From Okeania sp. SIO2B3 (GTDB taxonomy: Bacteria > Cyanobacteriota > Cyanobacteriia > Cyanobacteriales > Microcoleaceae), in contig NZ_JAAHGH010000074.1 in assembly GCF_010672525.1 (NCBI RefSeq), positions 1-39,157 on the forward strand: DNA of 39,157 nucleotides, read 5' to 3'. The position numbers were made by a program, and so were the translations under genes. The notes under the pieces are model-generated. The model saw only the letters and a program-made list of their open reading frames with translations, made no database searches and was not told the origin of the DNA. Of the stretch, positions 1 to 9,425 are shown one piece after another (within the stretch, counting starts at the first letter, position 1; each line of letters begins with the position of its first letter).

Positions 1-15
1 AATTAATAATTAATA

Positions 16-247
16 ATTACCTCTCCTTTAAAAGAAGAGGATTGACTAATCATGAAAATTTTTTCTCTCTTGGTCGATTGGATATGGCTCCGAGACCTCG
101 CCATCCCACCCTACGGGAAAGCTGCGCTTTTTCCTGACGGAATGCTCCGCAAACATGTCGCGTAGCGTTAACGTAGTTATGCGCCAGCAAAACGACCGCT
201 TGTTTCTCCTTTAAAGGAGAGGTTTTAAACCTTAATTATTCGGTAAT
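16..247 (+). repeat. MITE-like repeat, ATTACC/GGTAAT family, long copy
   Basis: The element starts attacctctcctttaaaag and ends ttattcggtaat, giving short inverted termini ATTACC/GGTAAT. The same ends bound elements at 7965-8157 (inverted), 11678-11774 and 37812-37910 (inverted). Compared with the ~97-bp short form, this copy carries about 135 bp of extra internal sequence containing a block (about 93-125) shared in inverse orientation with 7965-8157. Positions 156-199 also match 14493-14536 (gcgttaacg.agttatgcg), so the inner part is a patchwork of repeats. No transposase is encoded; mobility is inferred from the repeated boundaries. Confidence 0.7.
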
Positions 248-663
248 TTCCAACTGTTGATAGTTTCACTCCCACAGAAAATTTATATGAATCTGCCAAG
301 AATTATGAAATTTATAGCGCTAGGGAATAGGGAATAGGGAAGAAGAAAAAAACGAGTACATAAGAATAAGATAACTGCTATATTCTATGCTTCAAAGAAA
401 CACCTCAATTCTCACATCTGATTCGGTGATTGCTATATTAGACACATCTAATAATAAAAAAATCAAATCAATTATCGCACTCTAATTCATCAATTATTTC
501 TCCCTATTCCCTACTCCCTACTCCCTACTCCCTATTTTCTGGAGAAGTCTATTATTCTATGTAACTTCTTATAAATTTATTATCAAGAATAAAATAGTGG
601 AAAAAAGCCGATCGACTGGTATCGTATTGTGGAAGCAACTTTAGTTGAGAAAAGACTCACAGT
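248..663. other. Intergenic leader upstream of pyrH
   Basis: No credible gene is visible. A 7-bp periodic stretch (agggaat repeats, 322-340) is matched by its reverse complement (tccctattccctactccct, 501-536), so the two could pair across about 160 nt. The pyrH promoter must lie here, but I cannot name a -35/-10 pair with confidence. Confidence 0.5.
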
Positions 664-1386
664 ATGGGGACAGTTTATCAACGGGTTTTGCTGAAATTGA
701 GCGGCGAATCCTTGATGGGAAGTCTGGGCTATGGCATAGATCCGGCAGTAGTCCAAGGAATTGCTCAAGAAGTGGCCGAAGTAGTGGCCACAGGAATTCA
801 AATGGCAATTGTTGTTGGGGGCGGTAATATTTTTAGAGGTGTAAAAGCAGCCTCAAAAGGAATGGACCGAGCAACAGCAGATTATGTTGGTATGATTGCC
901 ACTGTGATGAATGCCATTACCTTACAAGATGCCCTCGAACAAGCAGGAGTACCGACAAGAGTCCAAACAGCGATCGCTATGCAAGAAGTAGCCGAACCTT
1001 ACATTCGTCGTCGAGCCATTCGTCATCTGGAAAAAGGCCGAGTGGTAGTTTTTGGCGCAGGTTCTGGTAATCCATTTTTTACCACTGATACTACTGCCGC
1101 TCTCAGAGCAGCAGAAATTGACGCAGAGGTAATTTATAAAGCCACTAAAGTTGATGGGGTCTATGATTCTGATCCAGAAAAGAATCCACAGGCCAAACTA
1201 TATGAGTCCCTAACTTATGGGGAAGTATTAAGACAAGACTTACGGGTAATGGACAGTACAGCGATCGCTCTTTGCAAAGAAAATAATATCCCAATTATTG
1301 TATTTAATCTTTCGGTTACGGGTAATATTCGTAAAGCCGTTATGGGAGAAAAAATTGGAACTATTGTGAGAGGTTTTGATGAATGA
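664..1386 (+). CDS. pyrH: UMP kinase (uridylate kinase)
   Basis: Phosphorylates UMP to UDP with ATP in the cytoplasm, a step of pyrimidine nucleotide synthesis. The 240-aa length is normal for bacterial PyrH of the amino-acid-kinase fold. Visible signatures are KLSGE at residues 11-15, the glycine-rich VGGGNIFRG at 51-59, the [11 protein letters not shown] nucleotide/UMP-binding stretch at about 133-143, and [10 protein letters not shown] at about 162-171. The ATG at 664 gives the standard [15 protein letters not shown] start; the Shine-Dalgarno is weak. The stop overlaps the frr start (ATGA), so the two genes are co-transcribed and probably translationally coupled, a common bacterial pairing. 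Confidence 0.97.
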   Translation: MGTVYQRVLLKLSGESLMGSLGYGIDPAVVQGIAQEVAEVVATGIQMAIVVGGGNIFRGVKAASKGMDRATADYVGMIATVMNAITLQDALEQAGVPTRVQTAIAMQEVAEPYIRRRAIRHLEKGRVVVFGAGSGNPFFTTDTTAALRAAEIDAEVIYKATKVDGVYDSDPEKNPQAKLYESLTYGEVLRQDLRVMDSTAIALCKENNIPIIVFNLSVTGNIRKAVMGEKIGTIVRGFDE

Positions 1387-1931
1387 ATATAGAAGAAGCT
1401 GAAAAGAAAATGAAAAAAGCTGTTGAAGCTACTCAAAGTTCCTTCAACACGATTAGAACTGGAAGAGCAAATGCTTCTCTTTTAGACAGAGTAATAGTTG
1501 AATATTATGGAGTTCCAACTCCACTTAAATCTATGGCAAATATTGGCATTCCAGATGCTAGTACCATTACTATTCAACCTTTTGATAAAAGTAGTCTGGG
1601 CTTAATTGAAAAAGCAATTAATATGTCAGATGTTGGTTTAACTCCCAATAATGACGGTTCTATTGTACGGCTAAATATTCCTCCACTCACCAGCGAACGT
1701 CGTCAGGAAATGGTTAAGTTAGCAGCTAAACTTGCTGAAGAAGGGAAAGTTTCTGTCCGTAATATTCGTCGTGATGCTGTAGATTCAGTTCGCAAACAGG
1801 AAAAAAAGAGCGATATTTCTAAAGATGAATCACGAGATTTGCAAGACAAAATTCAAAAGAAGACAGATAAATACATCGCCAAAATAGATGAGTTATTAGC
1901 TGCTAAAGAAAAAGATATTACCACAGTTTAA
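1383..1931 (+). CDS. frr: Ribosome recycling factor
   Basis: Splits the post-termination ribosome together with EF-G. The 182-aa length and layout are typical of RRF: a charged N-terminal helix ([14 protein letters not shown]), the [14 protein letters not shown] segment followed by [10 protein letters not shown], the domain II region [14 protein letters not shown], then [14 protein letters not shown] and a long charged C-terminal helix. The start ATG overlaps the last codons of pyrH by four bases. A short inverted repeat (acagttt/aaactgt, 1924-1940) sits on the stop codon but lacks a good U tract, so I do not call it a terminator. Confidence 0.97.
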   Translation: MNIEEAEKKMKKAVEATQSSFNTIRTGRANASLLDRVIVEYYGVPTPLKSMANIGIPDASTITIQPFDKSSLGLIEKAINMSDVGLTPNNDGSIVRLNIPPLTSERRQEMVKLAAKLAEEGKVSVRNIRRDAVDSVRKQEKKSDISKDESRDLQDKIQKKTDKYIAKIDELLAAKEKDITTV

Positions 1932-2593
1932 AAAACTGTTGAAAACATGAGTAAGTAAAAGTTAGAAGTCAAAAAAAATTAATTCTTAGTAGGTGGTAGG
2001 TATTAAATAAACTTTTTTCACTTAGTATCTGATAAGTAAATTAGTAAATTATTATTGCCTACCATCTATTTGACATTATGACTTGAGGAAACTAAACAAA
2101 ATCCAGTTGAATAATTGTAATTTCTAGTAGGACTTGCGCAATTTTTGAACTTTAATACACTAAACTCTCGTTATTAGGAGTAATACTCATTTTATGTGAA
2201 GTTGCATTGAGATTAACTTCTCTCCTTTAGAACTGATGAGCCACTTGGCAAACTGTTGTTGCAGACGGCCTACAACCTAGAACTTAATTTAATGCGATCA
2301 GGACTTAGGCAAAGGCACTATATATAGTAGGTAAAAACTATAGCACTATGGTATATATAGTTTTTTTGTCGGAAAAATGCGTAAATCTTGGTTATCTATG
2401 CAATTAGACAAGACATTAAAAATCGAGTATGTTAAAAAAATATTAGGTATGATGGAGTCTTTGTGACTTTAATGCAGTAGGTTCTATAGATAGTTTGACA
2501 AAAACCAATAGTATATCTACCATAAGTCCACGCTTAATTAACTTTTTCCCATTCGACGAATTATCAAAAATTTAGTTATCAAAGTTGAAAAAA
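1932..2593. other. Intergenic region between frr and GGR-family gene
   Basis: AT-rich spacer with no supported gene. Two motifs resembling the ends of family GGACTTACGCAAA occur in direct orientation (ggacttgcgcaat near 2130 and ggacttaggcaaa near 2300); they do not form a clean paired element. An AT-only inverted repeat (aaaaactata, 2333-2342, with tatagttttt, 2356-2365) is followed by a U tract and could end transcription, but it is weak. Confidence 0.45.
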
Positions 2594-3709
2594 ATGTTTG
2601 ATTGTATAATTGTAGGAGCAGGCCCAGCAGGAGGTACAGCAGCTTATCATTTGGCTAAAAAAGGACGTTCTGTTTTAGTCATAGAAAAGGAATCTTTACC
2701 TAGAATTAAAGCTTGTGGTGGTGGGGTATCTCCAGCTATTGCCCAGTGGTTCGACTTTGATTTGACTCCAGCAATTTCTCTCAAGGTCAAGAAAATTCGC
2801 TATACATGGAAATTAGAAGACCCCGTAGAAGCAAATTTACCTTCTGCAATGTGGATGGTTAAACGGGATATTTTTGATCATTTCCTGATCCAAAAAGCTC
2901 AAGCAGAAGGTGCAGAGTTAAGAGAAAAAACAGAAGTTACAGGTATTGAATTTAAAAGCGATCGTTGGGAAGTTAAAACAAACGGAGAACCTGTTACAGG
3001 TCGTTATTTAATTGCGGCTGATGGAGCAAAAGGCCCAATGGCTAAATGGTTGGGTTTCAAAGAATCAAAAAAACGACAAAGTTTGGTTTTTGAAGCAGCA
3101 TTAAAAGACCAAAATCAACAAGTTAATTTTGAATTTGGCTCAGTTAAAAATGGCAATATTTGGAGTTTCCCGAAAGCAGATTCTTGCTCAATTAATATTG
3201 CTACTTTTAGAGGTGGGGAACCCAAAAATTTATCCAAAGATTTGATGGAATATGCACAGAAAATTGGTTTAAGTGCAAATCAAAATGAGTTATTAGAACA
3301 TCCTATTTCTCTATGGGATGGAGATAAAAATCTCCACACAGAAAATGCAGTATTGGCAGGAGAAGCAGCAAGTATATTAGACCCTTTATCTGCGGAAGGA
3401 ATTCGCCCTTCAATTTTCAGTGGTGTCAAAGCAGCTGAAGCTATAGATGAAGCTTTAGGAGGTAATGGGGATGCTCTGAAGAAATATACTCAGGTAATAA
3501 ATGAAGAATGGGGTGCAGATATGGTTTGGGCCGGTCGTTTAGCAGGAGCATTTTATCGGTTTCCTAAAGTAGCTTATAAAGTGGGAGTTAAACTACCCGC
3601 AGCTACCGAAGTAATGAGTAAAATTCTGTGTGGAGAGTTGCGTTATGCAGATATTGCTAACCGGGCAATTAAAAAACTTAGTGGTAGTTTTTTACCAGGA
3701 AGAGGTTAG
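2594..3709 (+). CDS. Geranylgeranyl reductase family FAD-dependent protein
   Basis: A 371-aa flavoprotein of the GGR/halogenase-like group. The N terminus is a Rossmann FAD-binding motif (DCIIVGAGPAGGTAAYHLAK) with the ribose-binding acidic residue in VLVIEKE. This is followed by KACGGGVSP, the conserved GGR motif, and later by GEAASILDPLSAEGI, the second FAD motif (GD/GE near the pyrophosphate). The TTG nine bases upstream is possible, but ATG at 2594 gives the usual MFDCIIVGAG start. It differs from ChlP as I know it (which begins RVAVVGSGPAGSSAAE and has CGGAIPLCM), so I do not call chlP. The role, perhaps saturation of an isoprenoid chain, is unproven. Confidence 0.85.
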   Translation: MFDCIIVGAGPAGGTAAYHLAKKGRSVLVIEKESLPRIKACGGGVSPAIAQWFDFDLTPAISLKVKKIRYTWKLEDPVEANLPSAMWMVKRDIFDHFLIQKAQAEGAELREKTEVTGIEFKSDRWEVKTNGEPVTGRYLIAADGAKGPMAKWLGFKESKKRQSLVFEAALKDQNQQVNFEFGSVKNGNIWSFPKADSCSINIATFRGGEPKNLSKDLMEYAQKIGLSANQNELLEHPISLWDGDKNLHTENAVLAGEAASILDPLSAEGIRPSIFSGVKAAEAIDEALGGNGDALKKYTQVINEEWGADMVWAGRLAGAFYRFPKVAYKVGVKLPAATEVMSKILCGELRYADIANRAIKKLSGSFLPGRG

Positions 3710-4176
3710 TTAAATAACGTTATGTTTAAATTTTCCAGTTTATACAAAAATAAATTTTGAAATGCAGATTAAAGTTATGCCAGTCAATGTAGAACTTTAC
3801 TGTTTTGTTTAACTGGAAATTCTGAATTTAACTGCTGATATTTTTGATTTTTATTGAGGTAAATTTAAGATGTAACTGTTTACCTGATAGTAATGTTTAG
3901 AAAGATTGAGCTTAGGGTAAAAGCAAAAACTTTTAAAGGGACGTTCGATAAAACCCCCCTACTATGTTTAATATAAACGAAAATTTCTGTAAGTTTTGAT
4001 AAGTTAAGTATTAAGTAAGTAAAAACTCATAAATAATCACGGAACTAAGCATCTTTATTCTTCAGATGCCAATCTTTACTCTGTAGCTATTGTTGCAACT
4101 GAGAACCAATTAATTCTACCTTTTTCCAGAATCAAGTTTTTATTGTTATTCTTAACTTTATTTATACTTATTAAAT
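3710..4176. other. Intergenic region, nothing recognised
   Basis: AT-rich, without a credible ORF, RNA gene or strong hairpin. It separates two flavoprotein genes on the same strand and presumably carries the promoter of the second. Confidence 0.4.
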
Positions 4177-5502
4177 ATGCCTAAGAAATTGCACGGCATA
4201 AGAGCAAAAGCTTATGATGTCATCGTAGTAGGAGCTGGAATTGCTGGTATTTGTACTGCCTTAACTCTTGCTGAAGCAGGTTACCACGTACTACTTCTTG
4301 AAAAAAAGCATGATGTTCTTGAGGGAACTAGCAATGTTACACCAGGTCGGATGAGCTTGGGAATTCACTATCTTGCTAATTATCCTACTGCTGAGTATAA
4401 CCTATATAAAACTCTCGAATTTATCAAAAAATTTAAGAATTACTTTCCTGATTGTTTTATCAGAGGAAGTGTCAATGATAATTGGCACTTTGGTCTTTAT
4501 GCAATTGTTAATAATTCACTTATACCTCCAAATCAAGTTTTAGATTTGATTGGATGCTTGAAGGAGCGCTACAGAGAAGTTATTAGACAACCTGAATTTA
4601 ATTTTCTCACCGAATTTTATGGTCATCCTTATGAGTTTTATGAAAAACTCAGGATAGATAGCTATGATTCTATAAATTTTAGTCGCATATCCTTATTGTT
4701 AAGAACCAAGGAAATGCTTTTAAATTGGTCAAAATTCAAAAAAATTCTTAAGTTTAAATTAGAATCAAAGATATTAATTGATACTTTAAATCATGCAGAT
4801 GTAATTAATATTAGTGATAGTCACCAATCTGATAAACATGAAGTATGCTATCTAGATATTTACGGTGAAAAGCAAAGTGCTTCGTCAGATTTTGTTGTTA
4901 TTTGTGCTTGGCAAAACATTGAAAAAATTAATGAATGTTCGGGAATAAAAACATCTGCTGTTACGAATAGAATCAAAATTTTGGTAACTATTCAACTACC
5001 TGAAAAACTTTTCTCACATCCCTCTACCTTTTTCTGTATAGGTCCCTTTGCTATGTTTTCAAACATGGGTGATGGCACAGCTAAAATTACTTATGCTCCA
5101 AAAACTAACTATTTTGTATCTACCTCTAAATCTCCTCAAGAAAATGAAAAACGTATTTTCAATGAGGATGAATTTATCTGTGATGAGGAACGAAAACAAA
5201 TAGGAGAGGATATCATTCTAGGTATTTCTGAATATATGCCCGATATTAAGAAAGCCAAACTCCTAGATGTCAAATTAGGAGTAGTGAAGCAAATACATCA
5301 GGATAATAAAGAGTTCTTTGACCTCAATAATAGTACGAGTAATCATCATAAAAGAGCGTACAGTGGTGTTGAAGTGAAGAATAAAGAGAAAACGGTGATC
5401 AATAATTCTGCCATTAAGCTAATGTATGCAGCTTCTAATGCTGACCAAGTTTTGGAGATTATAAATAGTGTATATTCCGCTAGAATGGGAGTTTGCACAT
5501 AA
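4177..5502 (+). CDS. FAD-dependent oxidoreductase, DAO-like
   Basis: A 441-aa predicted cytoplasmic flavoprotein. Residues 13-42 form a Rossmann dinucleotide fold: VIVVGAGIAG with the GxGxxG glycines at 19, 21 and 24, and Glu42 at the end of strand 2 for the FAD ribose. A TSNVTPGRMSLGIHYL stretch follows at 51-66, in the place where DAO-family proteins contact the flavin. The middle is lysine-rich and divergent (substrate domain); the C terminus has YSGVEVKNKEK and a DQVLEIINSVYS helix. The substrate cannot be read from sequence. No Shine-Dalgarno precedes the ATG. The gene is convergent with the next one, only 20 bp apart, and its A-rich codon use resembles neighbouring accessory genes rather than pyrH/frr. 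Confidence 0.7.
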   Translation: MPKKLHGIRAKAYDVIVVGAGIAGICTALTLAEAGYHVLLLEKKHDVLEGTSNVTPGRMSLGIHYLANYPTAEYNLYKTLEFIKKFKNYFPDCFIRGSVNDNWHFGLYAIVNNSLIPPNQVLDLIGCLKERYREVIRQPEFNFLTEFYGHPYEFYEKLRIDSYDSINFSRISLLLRTKEMLLNWSKFKKILKFKLESKILIDTLNHADVINISDSHQSDKHEVCYLDIYGEKQSASSDFVVICAWQNIEKINECSGIKTSAVTNRIKILVTIQLPEKLFSHPSTFFCIGPFAMFSNMGDGTAKITYAPKTNYFVSTSKSPQENEKRIFNEDEFICDEERKQIGEDIILGISEYMPDIKKAKLLDVKLGVVKQIHQDNKEFFDLNNSTSNHHKRAYSGVEVKNKEKTVINNSAIKLMYAASNADQVLEIINSVYSARMGVCT

Positions 5503-5522
5503 GAAAAAATTTAGTTTGATAA

Positions 5523-6395
5523 TCATATTAAACGCTTGAAAGAAGTCTGGATATCTTTCATATTACTATCCCATCTTTCCCCCATTTCTTTTATAGTTTT
5601 ATCCCTATTAGTATCTTTGATAATCCAATATCCTTGGTTATCCTCTTCCCAGTGTTCTTCTAAAATTTTAGACTCACTTAATATAGATAGAGTAATTAAA
5701 GGATTGTTAGGTCTGTCCCATGGATATCGAATAGATATACCTGAAAAAGTCTGTTCTTTTCCAAAGTTTATTTCTGGATAAATTTCAATCATGGGATTGT
5801 CTTTGGACAGCCCAGAACTTTCCTCAGCAAAAAGGACAAAATGTTTTCCAATATAACTTGCTTGGATATTATAAAAGTAGAAATTATGTTTGTACCCAAT
5901 ACTAGCATTTACTCTCTTACCGTCATCAGATAGATGAAAACTTAGTGGTTTCATTCTCCATTCCCAGTTACCATCAGAATTCAAAGTTTGAAAGTAGCGA
6001 TAATACTGCTCCTTTTTATCAATACTGTCTAGGCGATTTTTATCTCTATCGTCACAAGAAATTCTAACCTTTTCTTGAAAATATTTAATTAATTTAGTTT
6101 GTTCTTTGGATAAATTTTCAATGTATTTAGTTATCTCTTCCTTATTTATTTGAAGAGTATTTTTTACATTTTTTTCAAGCCTCTCAAATGAATCACCAAC
6201 TTTCTGCAAGGGGTTTTGATTAATAGAACCAGTGATACCTGTACCAATCAATACACCTCCAACTGAACTAAAAATTGTTTCAAGAGCATCGTTTACTGAG
6301 GAGATGACTGCAATAATAATAAGCAGAACTCCAATTACTATTATTAGAAAGTTAATTTGCTTTTCTGCCGTATTTAAGAAGCGTGTATTGGTCAT
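5523..6395 (-). CDS. Unknown membrane protein with N-terminal hairpin and coiled coil
   Basis: A 290-aa protein I do not recognise. Two hydrophobic segments (about 15-34, FLIIVIGVLLIIIAVIS, and about 39-57, ending VLIGTGITGSI) form a likely helical hairpin. A charged, heptad-like stretch (about 65-110, FERLEKNVKNTLQINKEE) suggests a coiled coil. The C-terminal half (about 125-290) looks like a mixed alpha/beta soluble domain rich in aromatics (WEWRMKPLSFHLSDDG, IRYPWDRPNN, QGYWIIKDTN). With two TM segments the C-terminal domain is likely cytoplasmic. It has no operon partner and is convergent with the flavoprotein gene. Real gene likely from length and composition; function unknown. Confidence 0.65.
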   Translation of the reverse strand: MTNTRFLNTAEKQINFLIIVIGVLLIIIAVISSVNDALETIFSSVGGVLIGTGITGSINQNPLQKVGDSFERLEKNVKNTLQINKEEITKYIENLSKEQTKLIKYFQEKVRISCDDRDKNRLDSIDKKEQYYRYFQTLNSDGNWEWRMKPLSFHLSDDGKRVNASIGYKHNFYFYNIQASYIGKHFVLFAEESSGLSKDNPMIEIYPEINFGKEQTFSGISIRYPWDRPNNPLITLSILSESKILEEHWEEDNQGYWIIKDTNRDKTIKEMGERWDSNMKDIQTSFKRLI

Positions 6396-6764
6396 AAGCA
6401 GGATTTTTATATGTGTAACAGTACCAATTCGTAGTTCAGAACTAACCCTCTTCTAACAAACAGAAATTTTTCTTTAACATCCATAGGCACTCGCCTGCCT
6501 TAGACGTTTTTGTCAGTTCGGGTAAAAGCCATCGCCAGAGGGCTTTCAGGCTTAATGTATACTGTAACACAAGTCCTATATTTTATAATCCTAAGTTATA
6601 TCAACCACTAATATTAGGTAGTGCGTTAAGGAGGTATGGGAATAGTAAAATAAGAATTTTCCCTAAATAGTTTCTATACTTATGGAATGTCTTTATGAAA
6701 TTAAAAAGGTTGTACTTTTACTTGTCAATATCAGATAACTTTGTTAAACAAAAAACAAAAATAA
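6396..6764. other. Intergenic region
   Basis: No gene is supported. Near 6535-6555 a small inverted repeat (agccatcgccagagggct) lies in an otherwise AT-rich spacer. It probably contains the upstream region of the minus-strand membrane protein and the 3' region of the pentapeptide-repeat gene. Confidence 0.4.
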
Positions 6765-7532
6765 CTAAAATGCCAACCTTAATAAAGAAGGAAGTAAAGA
6801 ACCAATAGCGTGTACAAATTGATTAGGCTTTTTTTGTTCAGGAGGATTTAAACGTAGATCAATAACTTCAACCAAATATTGTGATAATTCTTCACCCTCT
6901 TTACTACCTTTAGAAATAAAAATCTCGCGAGATTTTTCTGCATCTGCAAGAGCCGCTTCAAGATTTCCCAAATCTGCAAGAGCCATACTTCTAGCAAAAT
7001 AAGCAGCAGCTAAATCAGATTTCAAACTAATAGCTTGGTTATAATATCTAACAGCATCTTTATAATGTCCGGCTTTTGCTTCAGCAATTCCTAACCGATA
7101 AAAATCTTCAGCTTCACCAACATTAGATGGCATTCCCACAGCACCCAACAAAAAAGCATTTTTGAGGTCAACATCACTTAAATTAGCACCAGTTAAATAA
7201 GCACTTCTCAGATCAGTACCAGCCAAATTCGCCCCAGTTAAATTCGCCCCAGTTAAATTCGCACCAAATAAACTTGTACCAGTTAAATTAGCACCACTTA
7301 AATCTGCCCCAGTCAAATTAGCACGACTGAGATTTGCTCCACTCAAATTGGCCCCTTTGAGATTAGCTCCTTGAAGATTAGCTAATACCAGGCCAGCACC
7401 ACTTAATTCACAATTTGGACATTGTTTACTAGATAATAACTTTTGTGTATGTTGGATATCTTCAGCAATGGCTGGAACAACAGGGCAAACTGTACTGAAA
7501 ACTAAAATAGCAGAAAAGATTTTGAGTCTCAT
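6765..7532 (-). CDS. Exported pentapeptide-repeat and TPR protein
   Basis: A 255-aa predicted secreted or periplasmic protein. Residues 1-23 form a signal peptide (MRLKIFSAILVFSTVCPVVP followed by AIA-ED, cleavage likely after Ala23). A CPNC pair (38-41) precedes about 18 A(N/D)LxG pentapeptides (about 42-131), which fold as a right-handed beta helix. Two TPR-like helical repeats follow (about 142-205: EDFYRLGIAEAKAGHYKDAV and AAYFARSMALADLGNLEAAL). The fusion is common in cyanobacteria; its role is unknown, probably scaffolding. An upstream TTG in the same frame exists, but the ATG at 7532 gives a clean signal peptide with GGAAG upstream. The near-identical pentapeptide codons suggest recent internal duplications. 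Confidence 0.85.
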   Translation of the reverse strand: MRLKIFSAILVFSTVCPVVPAIAEDIQHTQKLLSSKQCPNCELSGAGLVLANLQGANLKGANLSGANLSRANLTGADLSGANLTGTSLFGANLTGANLTGANLAGTDLRSAYLTGANLSDVDLKNAFLLGAVGMPSNVGEAEDFYRLGIAEAKAGHYKDAVRYYNQAISLKSDLAAAYFARSMALADLGNLEAALADAEKSREIFISKGSKEGEELSQYLVEVIDLRLNPPEQKKPNQFVHAIGSLLPSLLRLAF

Positions 7533-7964
7533 CTTCAAATCTTCCAAACTTAAAGATTACATTTTGCTGCTATGTTAGCACTCAATTATTGACATAGTTC
7601 GGTCACAGAGATTCTCCTGAGACCAAAATTCTTGGTTTGCGTTCCGCAAGACTACGCCAACACTGAGTCCACTTCAACTAATTAGGGTTTGCGTATGGAA
7701 AGTCTTTTTGCTCTTTGTAGGAGACAGGAGACAGGAGACAAGCCACCCATCGCCCCTCCCCCTCCCAGGAGGGGAAGACAGGAGAAAAGGGTCGGTAGCG
7801 AAGAGGTAGGAGCGGGCGTTTTGTCTCTCAATTTTTCTGCCATAATCATCCTCAGATAATAGCATGCATGAGCTTTTTCTACCGAAAACAGGCGCACTTT
7901 TTTCAACTATAAAACGCTAAAACCTTTATATGTCAATAATTTTAGAATTAATCAGCCAGCCCTA
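7533..7964. other. Intergenic region with dispersed repeats
   Basis: No gene. It holds a gacagga-type 7-bp repeat (about 7721-7745) and a C-rich block (about 7746-7785, cgcccctccccctcccagga) that recurs at about 30640-30670, 33745-33785, 34980-35010, 37225-37255 and 38785-38815. These look like fragments of widespread genomic repeats, not coding sequence; short frames here are low-complexity artefacts. Confidence 0.55.
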
Positions 7965-8157
7965 ATTACCGAATAATTAATAATTAATAATTAAATAATT
8001 CGCGCCTTGAAGCCTCCCCTTTTAAGGGGAAAAAAAGCGGTCGTAGCGCAGCTTCCCGTAGGGTGGGATGGCGAGGAAACCTGCGCCATATCCATGAGAC
8101 CAAGAAAAGAAAATATTCCTTATATTCAATTCCGTAACGGTTTTAACCAGAGGTAAT
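7965..8157 (-). repeat. MITE-like repeat, ATTACC/GGTAAT family, inverted copy
   Basis: Starts attaccgaataatt and ends accagaggtaat, i.e. the inverse of the element at 16-247. Inside, cgcagcttcccgtagggtgg (about 8045-8075 region) is the exact inverse of a block at about 93-125. The two copies therefore form a long inverted repeat about 7.7 kb apart enclosing pyrH through the pentapeptide gene, which could support inversion by recombination. Confidence 0.65.
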
Positions 8158-8452
8158 TATCAATTATCCATTATCCATTATCAATTAATGAACAGGCCAT
8201 ATATGGTCCAGAGATGGTTCTCTTCCCAAGCATTTGCTCTATTCCTAGAACCTGTAGACCTATTTTTGAGGATAGCCATTATTGTATGAGAAGTAAAACA
8301 TTTAATTATAGCAAGATTTAGAGCAATTTTGATAATTTGATAGTTTCCCAACTGGGTGAATTTTAATTCACTCAATTGGGTGATGCTGCTAATAAGTTAT
8401 TAGTCATAAGCTTAAATTAAAGTTAAAAATTTCAAATTAAGTTAAGTAGAAT

Positions 8453-8674
8453 ATGAACAAGATACAAGGCTCTGAGAGTTTACTTCAGAAACAACAAGCC
8501 TCATTAAGAAAAACTCTTGACTCTATTTCGATAAAAGGTATAATCACTCAAAGCGATAGACAAAAACTATTATCTTTTCTAGTATCTAATCCACTGCTTA
8601 TTTCTGAAGATATCCAAAGAATTAATGAAACTATCTTCCAAATAGAATCTGGAATATTAAAAGTATTAAATTAA
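8453..8674 (+). CDS. Small hypothetical protein
   Basis: A 73-aa soluble, mostly helical protein (Gln/Ser/Leu/Ile-rich, e.g. LLQKQQASLRKTLDSISIKG, then SDRQKLLSFLVSNPLLISED). No motif is recognised. The ATG has no clear Shine-Dalgarno. It stands alone between repeat-rich spacer and the minus-strand P-loop gene. Even composition and absence of low complexity favour a real gene, but I am not sure. Confidence 0.5.
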   Translation: MNKIQGSESLLQKQQASLRKTLDSISIKGIITQSDRQKLLSFLVSNPLLISEDIQRINETIFQIESGILKVLN

Positions 8675-8804
8675 AGATATTTTTCCTATTATTTAAAATC
8701 TTAGTTTTTTTCTGCTATTGCTAATATTAAATAAAGCAGTAAATTAATCTCTCAGACATTGAAATAGTTTCATTCTGTTACATTACATTAGACTCGCAAT
8801 AGTT

Positions 8805-9425
8805 TTAAAATAATTCTTTATCCAGATTGAGATGAGTTTTGTAATCAATACAAATCAATATATGAATAAGAGCTAGCTCCATAATGCCATGCCAATTATC
8901 TGAAACATCAAAGAATGGAAAACCATATTTAACACAGTCTTTTTCGATCGCTTGACTCAATGAAATAAAACTTTTCACGGTTTCTAGTAATTCTAAATCT
9001 TCCATTTGATGAGACCAACAGTAAGGATCGTCAAGTGCTGCTTTGCGAATCTCACTAAGTTTACTTTCAGGTTCAGTATTTGGATATCCCAAAAATAAAG
9101 TAATGGGTTTGATATACCAAAGACGTTGGATAATGAGTTTAGGTGAGATGAATGAAGACTCATAAACGCGAAGATAGTTAAATTCTTTACCCATATTACG
9201 AATAGCTTTCACCAATACCGTATCACAATAATCTTGAAATATCTTCTTCTCTCTAGGAGTAAGTATGGGAGCAGGATAGTTATTGCGAACAGCATTTAAA
9301 AATGAGTCTAAATGCACAACAGTACATCGGGTTTGTTGAAAAACGAGATTAGCGAGTCGAGACTTACCAGCACGACTAACACCTCCAATAATAACTGGAC
9401 CAACACTCTCAATCTTTTTGTTCAC
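8805..9425 (-). CDS. P-loop NTPase / small-molecule kinase-like protein
   Basis: A 206-aa protein with an N-terminal Walker A, GGVSRAGKS, with Gly15, Gly20, Lys21 and Ser22. VVHLDSFLNAV follows, where Asp would act as the acidic residue of the second strand, as in nucleoside, gluconate or phosphoglycerate kinase-like P-loop proteins. The rest is helical and ends in an Asp-rich tail. The start is GTG at 9425 (MNKKIESVG) with GGAG five bases upstream; no better in-frame ATG precedes the P-loop. It stands alone. The substrate is unknown; the compact size suggests metabolite phosphorylation rather than a chaperone or transport role. Confidence 0.65.
   Translation of the reverse strand: MNKKIESVGPVIIGGVSRAGKSRLANLVFQQTRCTVVHLDSFLNAVRNNYPAPILTPREKKIFQDYCDTVLVKAIRNMGKEFNYLRVYESSFISPKLIIQRLWYIKPITLFLGYPNTEPESKLSEIRKAALDDPYCWSHQMEDLELLETVKSFISLSQAIEKDCVKYGFPFFDVSDNWHGIMELALIHILICIDYKTHLNLDKELF

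Noticed and set aside
2127-2315. Complete MITE bounded by two GGACTT...GCAAA motifs
   Set aside because: The two motifs are direct, not inverted, and no target duplication is visible; probably two solo ends.
2333-2365. Strong terminator of pyrH-frr
   Set aside because: The stem is entirely A-T and 400 bp from frr; too weak to call.
2594-3709. chlP (geranylgeranyl diphosphate reductase of chlorophyll synthesis)
   Set aside because: The N-terminal motifs differ from ChlP as I know it; kept as a GGR-family member only.
6480-6570. tRNA-like GC-rich segment
   Set aside because: No acceptor stem, T loop or anticodon arm can be built. I found no tRNA or rRNA genes in the window.
7674-7906. Overlapping short frames on the minus strand
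   Set aside because: Low-complexity repeat sequence (C-rich block and gacagga repeats), no ribosome site, no protein-like composition.
8181-8375. 64-codon minus-strand frame
   Set aside because: No Shine-Dalgarno, composition not protein-like, adjoining a repeat element.
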